In this document: one piece after another, positions 40,993-49,924 of the stretch | Position numbering within the stretch: position 1 is the first letter of the stretch | Layout: each line of letters starts with the position of its first letter | Assembly (NCBI RefSeq): GCF_000975035.1 | Contig: NZ_BBRA01000001.1 | Location: 1,363,082 to 1,427,081 of the forward strand | Reading direction: 5' to 3' | From: Demequina flava | GTDB lineage: Bacteria > Actinomycetota > Actinomycetes > Actinomycetales > Demequinaceae | Length of the DNA stretch: 64,000 bases | Notes under the pieces: model-generated | Databases searched by the model: none | Told to the model about the DNA's origin: nothing | What the model saw: the letters and a program-made list of their open reading frames with translations, nothing else | Translations under genes and position numbers: made by a program

Positions 40993-41559
40993 GTGAGAGC
41001 ACGCAGAGTTTCGGGCCTGATTCGGTACACGCCAGCCACATGGCTGATGGTGGTCTTTCAAGTACCCCTCGTCTTGGTGCTTTGCTGCGGCTTCTTTTAC
41101 TTGCGACACATTGGATACGACTCCACGCCTAGGCTTGGCGAGTCCACCGTGGGGTGGCGGATTTCCGAGGTCGCGGCTTGGGTGGTGTTGCCTTTGATGC
41201 TCGCCCTCGTGGGGTGGCGGGCGCTGCAGGCTTTCAGGATTCTTGGTGTTCTGTATGTGAGGCCATTGCCGGGCGGTGTGGTTGCGATTGCTCCGCCGGT
41301 GTTGACGTGGCGGAAGCGAGGTGCGCTGGTGACGGCGGGTTCGCGGGTGTCGTTGACGTCGTCGACAGCGGGTCAGGACAAGCGGCTCCGCGGGTTCGGG
41401 TATCTGGGTTTTCCGTTCAGCTCGTGGCGGCTGTCCGTCGACGGCAAGGTCGTTGCCTCGTTCAGCATGCCGTTCGCGACCAGCAAGAGTGCCAAGACGA
41501 ATCTGCGAGACGCAGTCGATCAGGCCCGCGCTGCATCAGCCCTCCTGTCGCCGACGTAA
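40993..41559 (+). CDS. Hypothetical membrane protein with C-terminal soluble domain
   Basis: A 188-residue protein with two membrane segments near residues 15-38 and 55-75, then a soluble beta-rich domain of about 100 residues (LYVRPLPGGVVAIAPPVLTW onward). No family is recognised. TAGGCT, which contains the stop of the preceding permease gene, ends 7 bases before the GTG at 40993, so a leaderless transcript could begin there. The TAATGT that would serve the next gene lies at its end. Confidence 0.6.
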   Translation: MRARRVSGLIRYTPATWLMVVFQVPLVLVLCCGFFYLRHIGYDSTPRLGESTVGWRISEVAAWVVLPLMLALVGWRALQAFRILGVLYVRPLPGGVVAIAPPVLTWRKRGALVTAGSRVSLTSSTAGQDKRLRGFGYLGFPFSSWRLSVDGKVVASFSMPFATSKSAKTNLRDAVDQARAASALLSPT

Positions 41560-41568
41560 TGTAGGCGG

Positions 41569-42243
41569 ATGCGAGACGTCTGGATGAAGCTTCCCCCGGC
41601 AGTGCGGGCGCTCCTGCCCGGGCTGTTGCTCTCGGCGGTCGCGCTCGTGGCGTTCGCCGAGATCTTGGAAGAAGTCGTTGAGCTGGAGGCCTTTGTCTCG
41701 TGGGACGAGCCGCTCATTGAGTGGATGGCAGATCACCGCACGGATGGCTTGACCGCGGTGATGACGTTCATCACCAACATCTTTGGGCCCATCGTGCTGC
41801 CGATCTTGTTGGCAGTTGGGGTTGGGGTGTGGATCTGGCGGACGCGCTCATGGCGAGACCCGCTACTGCTCGTGGGCGCGATGATCTTCTCTACCGTCGT
41901 CACCAGCGTCGCCAAACGAGCGGTGGGCCGCGCGCGGCCAAGCGAAGAAGTCCAGGCGGTCCCGGGCCTTGAACAGTCGTTCTCGTTCCCGTCGGGCCAC
42001 ACAACCGGCGCCGCCACGCTCGTCCTTGTCACCGGCTACCTGCTGTGGCGACGCCATCGGAGCCGCACCGCCCTCGTGATCTGGGCCCTGGCATCGGTCC
42101 TCATCACGGGACTGGTGGCCTTCACGCGGATGTACCTGGGGTACCACTTCCTGTCCGACGTGCTGGCAGGAGCGTGCGTGGGATTGTTTACGCTTGGGGC
42201 TGTGATGTGTGTTGATCGAACCTTGGAGCTACGCCGTGGATAG
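41569..42243 (+). CDS. PAP2 family membrane phosphatase
   Basis: A 224-residue phosphatase of the PAP2 (type 2 phosphatidic acid phosphatase) superfamily with five to six membrane segments. The three catalytic motifs are all present: KRAVGRARP, SFPSGHTTG and TRMYLGYHFLSDVLAG. Likely substrates are undecaprenyl pyrophosphate or phosphatidic-acid-like lipids at the outer face of the membrane. TAATGT ends 6 bases before the ATG, the leaderless pattern. The next small gene overlaps its end. Confidence 0.92.
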   Translation: MRDVWMKLPPAVRALLPGLLLSAVALVAFAEILEEVVELEAFVSWDEPLIEWMADHRTDGLTAVMTFITNIFGPIVLPILLAVGVGVWIWRTRSWRDPLLLVGAMIFSTVVTSVAKRAVGRARPSEEVQAVPGLEQSFSFPSGHTTGAATLVLVTGYLLWRRHRSRTALVIWALASVLITGLVAFTRMYLGYHFLSDVLAGACVGLFTLGAVMCVDRTLELRRG

Positions 42244-42529
42244 AGCGAAACTCGTGCGCGGTGCTGCCTGGGGGATTGGCGTTGTGGGTGTCGTTGTCGG
42301 AGCAGCGATCGTGTGGCGCGTCCTGGCGTTCTGGGGGTCCACTCCCGATGCCGCGGCTGAGTATTGGCTGCTCCTCGGCATGGGCGTCGGCGTCGCGTGC
42401 CTGAGCCTCCTCGTCGCGCGGGGCCTGCTCCGGGATGCGGGATGGGCCAAAGCCGCGGCGATCATGCTCGGCATCATGGTCACCGTGGTCCTGATCACGT
42501 GGCTGGCAGCGACCGCGATCGGTCTCTAG
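42236..42529 (+). CDS. Small three-segment membrane protein
   Basis: A 97-residue protein with three hydrophobic segments (residues about 9-30, 42-62 and 72-96) and short loops. No family is recognised. The GTG at 42236 overlaps the PAP2 stop by eight bases and has TTGGAG upstream, so it is probably translated together with PAP2. A palindromic repeat follows its stop after nine bases. Confidence 0.6.
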   Translation: MDRAKLVRGAAWGIGVVGVVVGAAIVWRVLAFWGSTPDAAAEYWLLLGMGVGVACLSLLVARGLLRDAGWAKAAAIMLGIMVTVVLITWLAATAIGL

Positions 42530-42538
42530 CCCGCCCCA

Positions 42539-42587
42539 GCAGGTGCTCAGTGCTCAAAATCACGGGAAATGAGCACTCAGCACCTGC
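42539..42587. repeat. 49-bp intergenic palindromic repeat, family A (copy 3)
   Basis: Opens GCAGGTGCTCAGTGCTCA and closes TGAGCACTCAGCACCTGC with a 13-base centre, the most symmetrical member of the family. It lies between two convergent genes, right after the small membrane protein and before the FtsX-type permease stop, a typical place for REP-like elements and terminators. Confidence 0.85.
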
Positions 42588-42604
42588 CAGGAGGCGGACC
42601 GAGG

Positions 42605-44971
42605 TTACGCCGCGCGTTCCCTCACCACGCGCGCGATGTCGACCTTCTTGATGGCGCGCGACGCGGGCCACTGAGAGATCAGCGCGGCCAACAGCACTCC
42701 GGCCGCCGCAGCCGGAAGCGTCCAGACGCCCCATGCCGGCTCCAGCGTGAAGAGGTCGTCGCTGAACGAGGCCAAGAACTGCGCCGCTGCCCACACTCCC
42801 AAGACGAGCCCAAAGGGAATCGCGATGATGGTGGCCAACAGGTTTTCCGTCGCCACCGCCCCGGCCACCTTGCGGAGCGGCACTCCGGCGGCGCGCATGG
42901 TGGCGAGCTCGTTGGTGCGTTCCACGACGTTGACGGACATCGTCACGTACATGACGGCCAGCGCTAGCACCGTGCCGAGCAGGATCATCATGCCGATGAA
43001 GACCCAGAACAGTCCCAGGTACTGATCGAGCTGCGCGACGATTGCGCGGACGTCCTGGTAGGCCACCACGCCGTCAAGCTGCGTGATGGTCTGGCGGACC
43101 TCGTCGCGGTCGGCGTCCTCGTCAAAGGCGAGTGCAAACGCCTCGGTTCCCTCGTCAGGCAGGAGGGCCGATGCTGTGGCATTGGTTGCGTACGCGGACG
43201 TCCCGAGGGGTTCGTTCAGGAATCCCACGAGGGTCACTTCGGTCTCGCCGGCATCGGTAGAGATCGTGACGGTGTCACCCGCCTCGACCCCGATCTCCTC
43301 GGCAAGGAACTCTCCTGCGAGGATGCCGTCGCTGGGTAGCGACACGCCCTCGCCGTCGGGCCCGAAGAAGCAGTGCATCTGTGTGTCCGGTTCGTAGCCG
43401 GTCAGTGTGGTCTTGTAGCTGCCATCGGGCCCCTCAATGGCGACCTGTCCGAGCACGGTCGGTTCGACCGTTTCGACACCGTCCACGTCATTGAGAGCGT
43501 CTTCGGCCCCCACTCCGGCCTGCGCCACGGCTGTCGCATCCTCTAGCTCGATGTCCTCGAATTGGGTGTTCATGGCGGACAGGATGGACGTCATCATGCC
43601 CACCGAGGTGAGGACCAAGATGAGCGCCAAGACGGTGCCCATCATCGTGGCGAACGTGCGGCGCTTGGAGCGCACAATGTCGCGCAGCGCCATGCGTCCC
43701 GAGACGGGAATCCAGGTTTGGCGGGCCACCCAGCGGCTGTACGCGCCAGGCGTGGAGGAGTTGGATGCGGGACGCATCGCTTGTGCAGGCGCAATGTGCG
43801 AAGCCGTGATGGCGGGCCCCAGCGCGCCCAGCATGCCGACCGTGATTCCGAACACGAAACCGATGACGAGCATCCACGGATAGTTGAGCACCACCGTGTC
43901 CGGCACTCCGATGAACCCGGTGTACGCCGAGGTCATGGCCGAGTTGGCGGGGATACCCAGCGCCACCCCCAGGATTGCTCCGACGCCGCCCATGAGGAGA
44001 CCCTGGAAAACGTAGTGACGGAGGACTCGTCCGCGCTTTGCGCCGGAGGCCATCATGGTGCCGATGACGGGCGTTTCCTGCAGGATGCGTCGCGTGAGCA
44101 GCACCCAGGATGTGACGCCAGCCGCGATGAGGAACAGCGCGGGGAACGCCACGGAGAGCTGATCGAAGCCCTTGAGGTCCTCGCTGAGGGTTGCATTCGA
44201 GGGCTGGTCCTCCTGCGACTCGACGGCCGATGCTCCGGCATCGGTCATAGCGTCGCTCACTGCAACTCCGGTGTCCGTCTCCCAAGGCTGGGTGGCATCC
44301 GTGGCAACCCGAGCATCGGCCCCATTGGGGACCACCACGAGGGTCTGGTTGGGCTCCACGCCAAACCACTGCTGAACCGACTCTTCAGGCGCGAAGACCA
44401 CCGCGAAGGAGTTCGGGTCGGAGATGATTTCCTGGCTGGACCGGGCGAGCCAGAGGTACTCAGGGGAATCGACGACGCCCTGAATCGTGACCTCGACCCA
44501 GCCGGTGGCGGCGAAGATCTCGATGGTGTCGCCCGGTTCGAGGTCAAACGTCTCGGCGCCGTGCTTTTCCAAGAGGACCTGGTCGGTCGCGCCGTCGTCG
44601 AGGTAGTCGCCATCGATGACGTCGACGTCGTTGATGCTTGGGTGAGCGTCAGTCGGCACGCCGATGGTGCGGCCCACCAGCTTGGTCTCCTCGATCAGCA
44701 TGGGGGGATCGACTTGGGTGCGAGTGATGGCGTCGGTTGCACCGGCGTCCAGTGCCGCCTGCGCAATCGCGTCGGTGTCACCGCCCGTGGCAGTCCAATC
44801 GGCAAAGTTCAGCCGGTCGTACGTGGCCTGATAGGAGGCCGAGAGGTTCTGGAATGCGCCGGCAGAGGCGATGTAAATCATCACGCCGAGCATGATGGTG
44901 ATTGCGACGGCAATCACCTGCGCCTTGGATCGCCAGAGGTCGCGGAACGCTTTCTTCGTCGTAGCCTTCAT
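42605..44971 (-). CDS. FtsX/MacB-type ABC transporter permease
   Basis: A 788-residue permease with two FtsX domains. It starts with a short cytosolic stretch and a first segment AQVIAVAITIMLGVMIYIAS, then a large extracellular domain of about 220 residues, three segments, and a second repeat that starts with RDIVRSKRRTFATMMGTVLALILVL. The final block has VVERTNELATMRAAGVPLRKV, typical of FtsX domains. Together with the ATPase upstream it forms a MacB-like mechanotransmission or lipid/peptide export system. Length is usual for the double-FtsX actinobacterial type. Confidence 0.92.
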   Translation of the reverse strand: MKATTKKAFRDLWRSKAQVIAVAITIMLGVMIYIASAGAFQNLSASYQATYDRLNFADWTATGGDTDAIAQAALDAGATDAITRTQVDPPMLIEETKLVGRTIGVPTDAHPSINDVDVIDGDYLDDGATDQVLLEKHGAETFDLEPGDTIEIFAATGWVEVTIQGVVDSPEYLWLARSSQEIISDPNSFAVVFAPEESVQQWFGVEPNQTLVVVPNGADARVATDATQPWETDTGVAVSDAMTDAGASAVESQEDQPSNATLSEDLKGFDQLSVAFPALFLIAAGVTSWVLLTRRILQETPVIGTMMASGAKRGRVLRHYVFQGLLMGGVGAILGVALGIPANSAMTSAYTGFIGVPDTVVLNYPWMLVIGFVFGITVGMLGALGPAITASHIAPAQAMRPASNSSTPGAYSRWVARQTWIPVSGRMALRDIVRSKRRTFATMMGTVLALILVLTSVGMMTSILSAMNTQFEDIELEDATAVAQAGVGAEDALNDVDGVETVEPTVLGQVAIEGPDGSYKTTLTGYEPDTQMHCFFGPDGEGVSLPSDGILAGEFLAEEIGVEAGDTVTISTDAGETEVTLVGFLNEPLGTSAYATNATASALLPDEGTEAFALAFDEDADRDEVRQTITQLDGVVAYQDVRAIVAQLDQYLGLFWVFIGMMILLGTVLALAVMYVTMSVNVVERTNELATMRAAGVPLRKVAGAVATENLLATIIAIPFGLVLGVWAAAQFLASFSDDLFTLEPAWGVWTLPAAAAGVLLAALISQWPASRAIKKVDIARVVRERAA

Positions 44972-44976
44972 GCGGG

Positions 44977-45699
44977 TTACCAGGTCACATCTGCCGCAGC
45001 GGCGGGGGTCTCGTTGGTCTTGATCGACTCAATGTCGCCATCGACCACAGTGATGACGCGGTCTGCGATCTGGCCTACGGACAGGTTGTGCGTCACGATG
45101 ATGATGGTCTTGCCCTGGCGGTTGAGCTCCTGAAGGAGTTCGAGGATCTGGCGGCCAGTGGGCAGATCGAGCGCGCCGGTGGGCTCGTCGGCAAGCAGGA
45201 TGTCGGGGTCGGTGGCGAGGGCGCGAGCGACCGCCACGCGCTGCTGCTGGCCGCCACTGAGCTGGGCCGGAAAGCTGTCTAACTTGTCGCCCAGGCCCAC
45301 GGACTCGAGGTGCGCGGCGACTTGTGTATTGTCGCCGCGCCCGGTCATCTCCACAATCATCTCGACGTTCTCGCGAGCAGTCAGCGTGGGGATCAGGTTG
45401 AAGAACTGGAAGATGAAGCCCACGTGATCGCGACGGAAATCGCTCAGCTTGGAGGGCTTGGTCTTCGAGATGTCCTCGCCGGCGACCGTGACGGTGCCGT
45501 CCGTGGCGGTCTCGATTCCGCCAATGATGTTGCACAGCGTGGTCTTGCCCGAGCCCGACGGGCCAATCACGACCACCAGTTCGCCCGAGGCGATTTCGAG
45601 GTCAATGCCCTTGAGGGCATGCACCGCGGCGTCGCCCTCTCCGAAGACCTTGGTGAGGCCGGTGAGATGGACACCGCGATCCGTGGTGGTGGCAGTCAT
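44977..45699 (-). CDS. MacB/LolD-type ABC ATP-binding protein
   Basis: A 240-residue ATPase of the MacB/LolD class. Walker A is [11 protein letters not shown], the signature is [38 protein letters not shown] (signature and Walker B), and the switch is IIIVTHN. The [10 protein letters not shown] form is typical of the FtsX-linked group. It lies five bases ahead of the permease gene and its start overlaps the TetR gene stop by four bases. Confidence 0.94.
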   Translation of the reverse strand: MTATTTDRGVHLTGLTKVFGEGDAAVHALKGIDLEIASGELVVVIGPSGSGKTTLCNIIGGIETATDGTVTVAGEDISKTKPSKLSDFRRDHVGFIFQFFNLIPTLTARENVEMIVEMTGRGDNTQVAAHLESVGLGDKLDSFPAQLSGGQQQRVAVARALATDPDILLADEPTGALDLPTGRQILELLQELNRQGKTIIIVTHNLSVGQIADRVITVVDGDIESIKTNETPAAAADVTW

Positions 45700-46298
45700 G
45701 AGCTCTCCTTGGAATCTGGTGCGGTTTCGGGGTCGGTGGTGAAGATGCCGTGGGTGTAGATGTCCATGGCCTCGTGGCTCCAGCGAGCCAGGCCGTCGGG
45801 GGACAGGGGGTCTGATTCAAGAGCGTCGCCGATGTGCTCGCTGAGCAAGATCAGCGATAAGTCATTGGCCATGAGCAGGGCGGCACGCGTTTGTGGGTCC
45901 GTGCTGCGGCGCACGATGCCTTGCTGCTCGAGGTCCTTCATGAGCTCAACGGTCATCTCGAACCATTGACGAAAGACCCGGCGCCCGGTGTCGGAGCCGT
46001 CGAGCAGGCTGCGGCGCAGGTAACCCAAGAGCGGAGCGTCGGTGGGGAACTGGTCCGCCATCGTGGCCGCGAGGCTGGCGGGTTCCTGAAGGGCGCCCGC
46101 GAGGTGGTCGAATATTCCAATGACGCGCGCGTCCACCGCCTCGACCAGGCCCGCCTTGGAGCCGAAGTGGTGAGGGATCAGTGCCGGTGAGACGTCTGCG
46201 GCTGTCGCGATGTCGCGGATGGACACGGCCTCGTTGCCGCGTTCGGCGAAGAGAGCGAGCGCACTCTCGATGATGCGCTCACGAGCTTGAGTGTCCAT
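45696..46298 (-). CDS. TetR family regulator of MacB-like system
   Basis: A 200-residue TetR regulator. The helix-turn-helix is AVSIRDIATAADVSPALIPHHFGSKAGLVEAV (about residues 25-56). The C-terminal ligand domain is of the usual size. It is the first gene of an operon with the MacB-like ATPase and FtsX permease. TACCGT ends 7 bases before its ATG, and the palindrome CTGAACAACTGTTCAG lies 14-29 bases upstream, covering the promoter, so it should be autoregulated. Confidence 0.92.
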   Translation of the reverse strand: MDTQARERIIESALALFAERGNEAVSIRDIATAADVSPALIPHHFGSKAGLVEAVDARVIGIFDHLAGALQEPASLAATMADQFPTDAPLLGYLRRSLLDGSDTGRRVFRQWFEMTVELMKDLEQQGIVRRSTDPQTRAALLMANDLSLILLSEHIGDALESDPLSPDGLARWSHEAMDIYTHGIFTTDPETAPDSKESS

Positions 46299-46311
46299 GC
46301 CCAGCACGGTA

Positions 46312-46327
46312 CTGAACAACTGTTCAG
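46312..46327. promoter_or_regulatory. TetR operator (MacB-like operon)
   Basis: CTGAACA-AC-TGTTCAG is a perfect 7-base inverted repeat placed 14-29 bases upstream of the TetR ATG, directly upstream of the TACCGT -10. The spacing and symmetry fit TetR-family operators. Confidence 0.8.
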
Positions 46328-46401
46328 CGCGCAATGCGGGACGTGGTGCGCGGAGCGCGGCGGGCGAGCGGGTGGTCCGGGCGGTGACACCGAAGTGCGG
46401 A

Positions 46402-46998
46402 CTAGAGGCCCGTCGCCTCACCGAAGGCGATCAAGGCATCGCCAGCATCGGCCCGGCCCTCCACCGTGCGCGCCACCAGGAGGCCCGGCATGAGCGCGGC
46501 CAGCGCGGAGGTGAGGGCATCGACATCGGCGTCCGCGGCAAGGTGACCGGCATCCTGCCAGCGGGCCACCAGGGTGCGAATGTCACCGCGAATACCGTCG
46601 TAGACCTCCGTGAGCGGGGTCCGCAGGCCATCGTCCCGAGTCGCCTCGGCCCACACCTCAAGGATCAACGGGGTCATCCGGAGCGGGCCAGCATCGGCGC
46701 GCGTGACGAGCTCCTCGAAGACGTGCGCGATCGCTGCCGTTGGCCTGGCTGGTGGTGCGGCACTCGTGAAGTGAGAGAACTGATTGCGGGCCGGCATGAA
46801 GACCGACTGGGCGGCCGCAATGGTGAGTTCGGCCTTCGACGGGAAGTAGCGATACACCGTCCCTGCCGAGACCCCCGCCTCCGCGATGATGTCCGACATC
46901 GACGCCCCGTGGAACCCGTCACGCGAGAAGCACGTGAGCGCCGCGCTCAGGATCTGTGCGCGGCGCTGATCGTGGTGCTCTGGCGGCCGGATGGGCAT
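46402..46998 (-). CDS. TetR family regulator of YbhFSR-like exporter
   Basis: A 198-residue TetR regulator with GASMSDIIAEAGVSAGTVYRYFPSKAELTIAAAQ as the helix-turn-helix (about residues 27-60) and a TetR_C-type second domain. It is divergent from an ABC-2 exporter operon and the intergenic palindrome at 47061-47080 should be its operator. TATCCT ends 6 bases before the ATG at 46998, a leaderless pattern; a longer frame to 47049 would add an unconserved stretch. Confidence 0.92.
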   Translation of the reverse strand: MPIRPPEHHDQRRAQILSAALTCFSRDGFHGASMSDIIAEAGVSAGTVYRYFPSKAELTIAAAQSVFMPARNQFSHFTSAAPPARPTAAIAHVFEELVTRADAGPLRMTPLILEVWAEATRDDGLRTPLTEVYDGIRGDIRTLVARWQDAGHLAADADVDALTSALAALMPGLLVARTVEGRADAGDALIAFGEATGL

Positions 46999-47060
46999 AG
47001 GGCCAGGATAGGGGTGGTATCCGCTTGACAGGAGGGTGCCACGCGGCAACGATGGAACTA

Positions 47061-47080
47061 AAGTGAATGATCATTCGCTT
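47061..47080. promoter_or_regulatory. TetR operator (ABC-2 exporter operon)
   Basis: AAGTGAATGATCATTCGCTT contains the perfect 12-base palindrome GAATGATCATTC, with two further matched bases on each side after one mismatch. It lies between the divergent TetR and ABC-2 permease genes, 18 bases before the GTG of the permease. Confidence 0.85.
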
Positions 47081-47098
47081 TAGGCGAGGGAGGCACAC

Positions 47099-48127
47099 GT
47101 GAAGGCGATGATTCTCAAGGAGTTCCGCGAACTCCGGCGCGACAAGCGCACAATGGCGATGCTGATCGCACTGCCCATCCTTCTTCTGGTCATTTTTGGC
47201 TACGCGGCGAACTTCACGGTCGACGAGATCCCCACGGCGGTCGTCGGCGACAACGCCGAGCAAGTTGAGGGACAGCTCCCCGACCTCTTCGCGGTCGAAG
47301 ACGACATCAGTAGCGATGAGGATGCGCAGGATCTCCTGCGGGACAACGTCGTCGACGTCGCGGTCGACACCTCCACCCAGCCCGCCACGGTGTACATCGA
47401 CGGCTCCAGCCTGTTCGCCGCGCAGAGTGCCCAGGCAGGGCTCGCGCAGGCACCCGACGACCTGGTCGATGTCGAGGTGCTCTACAACCCCGACCTCACC
47501 ACCGCGTGGGTCATGGTGCCGGCCCTCATCGGCCTGATCCTCACCTTTATCGGCACCATCATCACGTCGATTGGCCTGGTAAAAGAGCGTCAGAACGGGA
47601 CCATCGAGCAACTCGCCGTCATGCCGCTCAAGGCCTCCGAGGTCATCATGGGCAAGATCGTCCCGTACTTCATCCTCGCCTGCTTCGACATGATCATCGT
47701 CACCGTGTTGGGTGTGTGGCTCTTCGATGTTCCATTCGTCGGAAGCGTGTGGCTCCTCGCGCTCGGCGGCGCCATCTTCCTCTTCGTGGTCCTTGGCCTT
47801 GGCGTCCTGATCTCGACGGCCTCGCAAACGCAGGCGCAGGCCATTCAGATGGCGATGATGATGCTGTTGCCGCAGATCCTGCTGTCGGGTTTCATCTTCC
47901 CGCTCGAGGCAATGCCGGCTGGTATTTCGTGGATCGGCTACATCTTGCCGCTGACCTATTGGGTAGAGATCTCTCAGGGAATCATGCTGCGGGGCGCGGG
48001 CTTCGACTCTCTCTCGTGGGCCTTTGGAGTTCTGGTGCTTATGGCGGTCGTGATCTTCACGGCGGCTGTCGTCCGCTTCCGCCGGGACTTGGCACCTAGC
48101 GCTCACGGGAAGAAGGCTTCAAAGTGA
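47099..48127 (+). CDS. ABC-2 type exporter permease (YbhS/YbhR-like)
   Basis: A 342-residue ABC-2 permease. The first segment (MAMLIALPILLLVIFGYAANF) is followed by an external domain of about 130 residues (TVDEIPTAVVGDN onward), then five segments with GLVKERQNGTIEQLAVMPLKASEVIMGKIVPYF and LLSGFIFPLEAMPAGISWIGYILPLTYWVEI. This is the YhhJ/YbhR layout. The start is the GTG at 47099 with GAGGGAGG upstream. It ends in a GTGA overlap with the first ATPase gene. Cargo unknown. Confidence 0.92.
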   Translation: MKAMILKEFRELRRDKRTMAMLIALPILLLVIFGYAANFTVDEIPTAVVGDNAEQVEGQLPDLFAVEDDISSDEDAQDLLRDNVVDVAVDTSTQPATVYIDGSSLFAAQSAQAGLAQAPDDLVDVEVLYNPDLTTAWVMVPALIGLILTFIGTIITSIGLVKERQNGTIEQLAVMPLKASEVIMGKIVPYFILACFDMIIVTVLGVWLFDVPFVGSVWLLALGGAIFLFVVLGLGVLISTASQTQAQAIQMAMMMLLPQILLSGFIFPLEAMPAGISWIGYILPLTYWVEISQGIMLRGAGFDSLSWAFGVLVLMAVVIFTAAVVRFRRDLAPSAHGKKASK

Positions 48128-48975
48128 GTAGGGCCGATGCCGGGGCACAGCGGGGATTCGAAGAACAGTGGGGTTTGCACGGCGTTACGGTGCGCTACGG
48201 AGACACCGTAGCTATCCGCGACATTGACCTACGCGCTGTGCCAGGTGAAGTTCACGCGGTCGTTGGCGGCGATGGTGCTGGCAAGACCACAGCCTTGCGC
48301 TGCCTCGCTGGCGCGGTGAACCCGTCGGAAGGTGAGGCAAGGTCGCCGGGCCGCCGCAGCATCGGCTTCATGCCTACGGCCGCTGGCGTGTGGGGTGACC
48401 TCAGCGTCGACGAGAACATCGCTTTCGTGGGCTCTGCCCAGAGCGTGACGGGCAAGGACTTCACGCAACGCAGAGGAGAGCTGCTCGAGGCCACGGGGCT
48501 CACGGGCGCGACCAAGCGCCTGGCGAAGCAACTGTCAGGCGGCATGCGCCAGAAGCTCGCGTTCTCGCTAGCAATGCTGCACCGACCCGACCTCTTGATC
48601 CTCGACGAGCCGAGCACCGGCGTAGACCCGGTCAGCCGCATCGACCTGTGGCGCATGATCTCGATCGCGACAGCGGAGGGCGCGGCCGTCGTGATGGCGA
48701 CCACGTATTTGGACGAGGCCCAGCGCGCATCGCGCGTGCTCGCGCTTGACAGCGGCGAGACCCTCATCGAAGGTGCGCCCGACGAGGTGCTGACCCGCGT
48801 GCCCGGCCACGTCACCACGGTGGACACGCCTACGGACCGCGTGACTGCGTGGCGACGCGGACGCGTGTGGAAGCAGTGGTCGCCCGATGACCCGCCTGCC
48901 GGTCAGCCGCGCGTGGAGGACCTGGAGGACGCCATGGTGGCCGCAGGAATGGCAAAAGAGGCTGCACATGTCTGA
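48124..48975 (+). CDS. ABC transporter ATP-binding protein (YbhF N-half-like)
   Basis: A 283-residue ATPase. Walker A is VVGGDGAGKTTALRCLAG with an unusual GGDGAG opening, the signature is LSGGMRQKLAFSLAMLHRPD and Walker B is LLILDEPSTGVDP. Together with the next gene it corresponds to the two ATPase halves that are fused in E. coli YbhF. Its GTG overlaps the permease stop and its stop overlaps the next ATG by eight bases. Confidence 0.9.
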   Translation: MSRADAGAQRGFEEQWGLHGVTVRYGDTVAIRDIDLRAVPGEVHAVVGGDGAGKTTALRCLAGAVNPSEGEARSPGRRSIGFMPTAAGVWGDLSVDENIAFVGSAQSVTGKDFTQRRGELLEATGLTGATKRLAKQLSGGMRQKLAFSLAMLHRPDLLILDEPSTGVDPVSRIDLWRMISIATAEGAAVVMATTYLDEAQRASRVLALDSGETLIEGAPDEVLTRVPGHVTTVDTPTDRVTAWRRGRVWKQWSPDDPPAGQPRVEDLEDAMVAAGMAKEAAHV

Positions 48976-49825
48976 GCCACTGTTGAGGGCGTCTCACGTG
49001 ACGCGCACCTTTGGTCACTTCACAGCCGTGGATGACGTGTCCCTGACCGTGGAGCCAGGCGAGATTGTCGGCCTTCTGGGCGCCAACGGTGCAGGCAAGA
49101 CCACGCTGATCCGCATGATTCTCGGACTCCTGCCCGCCAGTGAGGGCGACCTCGAACTCTTCGGCGCCGAGCCGTCCATCGAGACCCGCACCCGCCTGGG
49201 CTACGTGCCCCAGGGATTGGGCCTTTGGGACTCGCTCACATCGCGGGAGAACCTCGACTTCGTTGACGACGCGTACGGTGTCGCGTCCACCCCCATGCCG
49301 GACGCGCTCGCGGACTTGGCTGACCGCCCCGTGGGGCAGATCGGACTCGGATACCAACGCCAACTGGCCTTCGCCGCGGCACTCGGGCACGAGCCCGAGC
49401 TCCTGGTCCTGGACGAGCCGACCTCCGGAGTAGACCCGTTGTCACGCGCACGACTGTGGGACGCGATCCACGAGCGGGCCGATTCTGGCGTGGGGGTCCT
49501 CGTGACAACCCACTACATGCAGGAAGCGCAGCAGTGCGACCGGCTGGTCCTGATGTCTCAGGGCAAGCAGGTGGCGGCAGGCCAGGAGTCGGACATCATC
49601 GGCGACGCGGCCGCATTGGAAGTCGAGACCGATGACTGGCGCGCGACCTTTGCGGCGCTGTCTGACGCCGGACTGCTTGTATCTCTCGCGGGCACTCGCG
49701 TGCGCGTAGTCGACTCGGACGCCGATGCCGTCAGCAAGGCGCTGGCCGATGCCGGGATTCAAGGACAGCCAGAGCACGCCACCGCGACGCTCGAGGAAGC
49801 CATGGTGGTGCGAGAGCGCGCGTGA
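48968..49825 (+). CDS. ABC transporter ATP-binding protein (YbhF C-half-like) with altered signature
   Basis: A 285-residue ATPase with good Walker A (LGANGAGKTTL) and Walker B (LLVLDEPTSGVDP) and a switch histidine in VTTHYMQEAQQ. The signature motif LSGGQ is replaced by IGLGYQRQLAFAA, so one ATP site of the heterodimer may be weak, as in other asymmetric exporters. A C-terminal regulatory domain of about 75 residues follows. It is the last gene of the operon; only one permease is encoded, so that permease probably forms a homodimer. Confidence 0.9.
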   Translation: MSEPLLRASHVTRTFGHFTAVDDVSLTVEPGEIVGLLGANGAGKTTLIRMILGLLPASEGDLELFGAEPSIETRTRLGYVPQGLGLWDSLTSRENLDFVDDAYGVASTPMPDALADLADRPVGQIGLGYQRQLAFAAALGHEPELLVLDEPTSGVDPLSRARLWDAIHERADSGVGVLVTTHYMQEAQQCDRLVLMSQGKQVAAGQESDIIGDAAALEVETDDWRATFAALSDAGLLVSLAGTRVRVVDSDADAVSKALADAGIQGQPEHATATLEEAMVVRERA

Positions 49826-49924
49826 TGGTCTGGCTCTGCCTGTGGATACCCCACTGCGACATTTTCTCTGCTGGTAAGTTGTGCCGTGCGCGTGAGCGCA
49901 TCAACAATCCTTAGAGGGGATGCC

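Noticed and set aside
43562..45133. 523-codon plus-strand open frame
   Set aside because: Antisense shadow of the FtsX permease gene, rich in Arg, His and Gly, without motifs.
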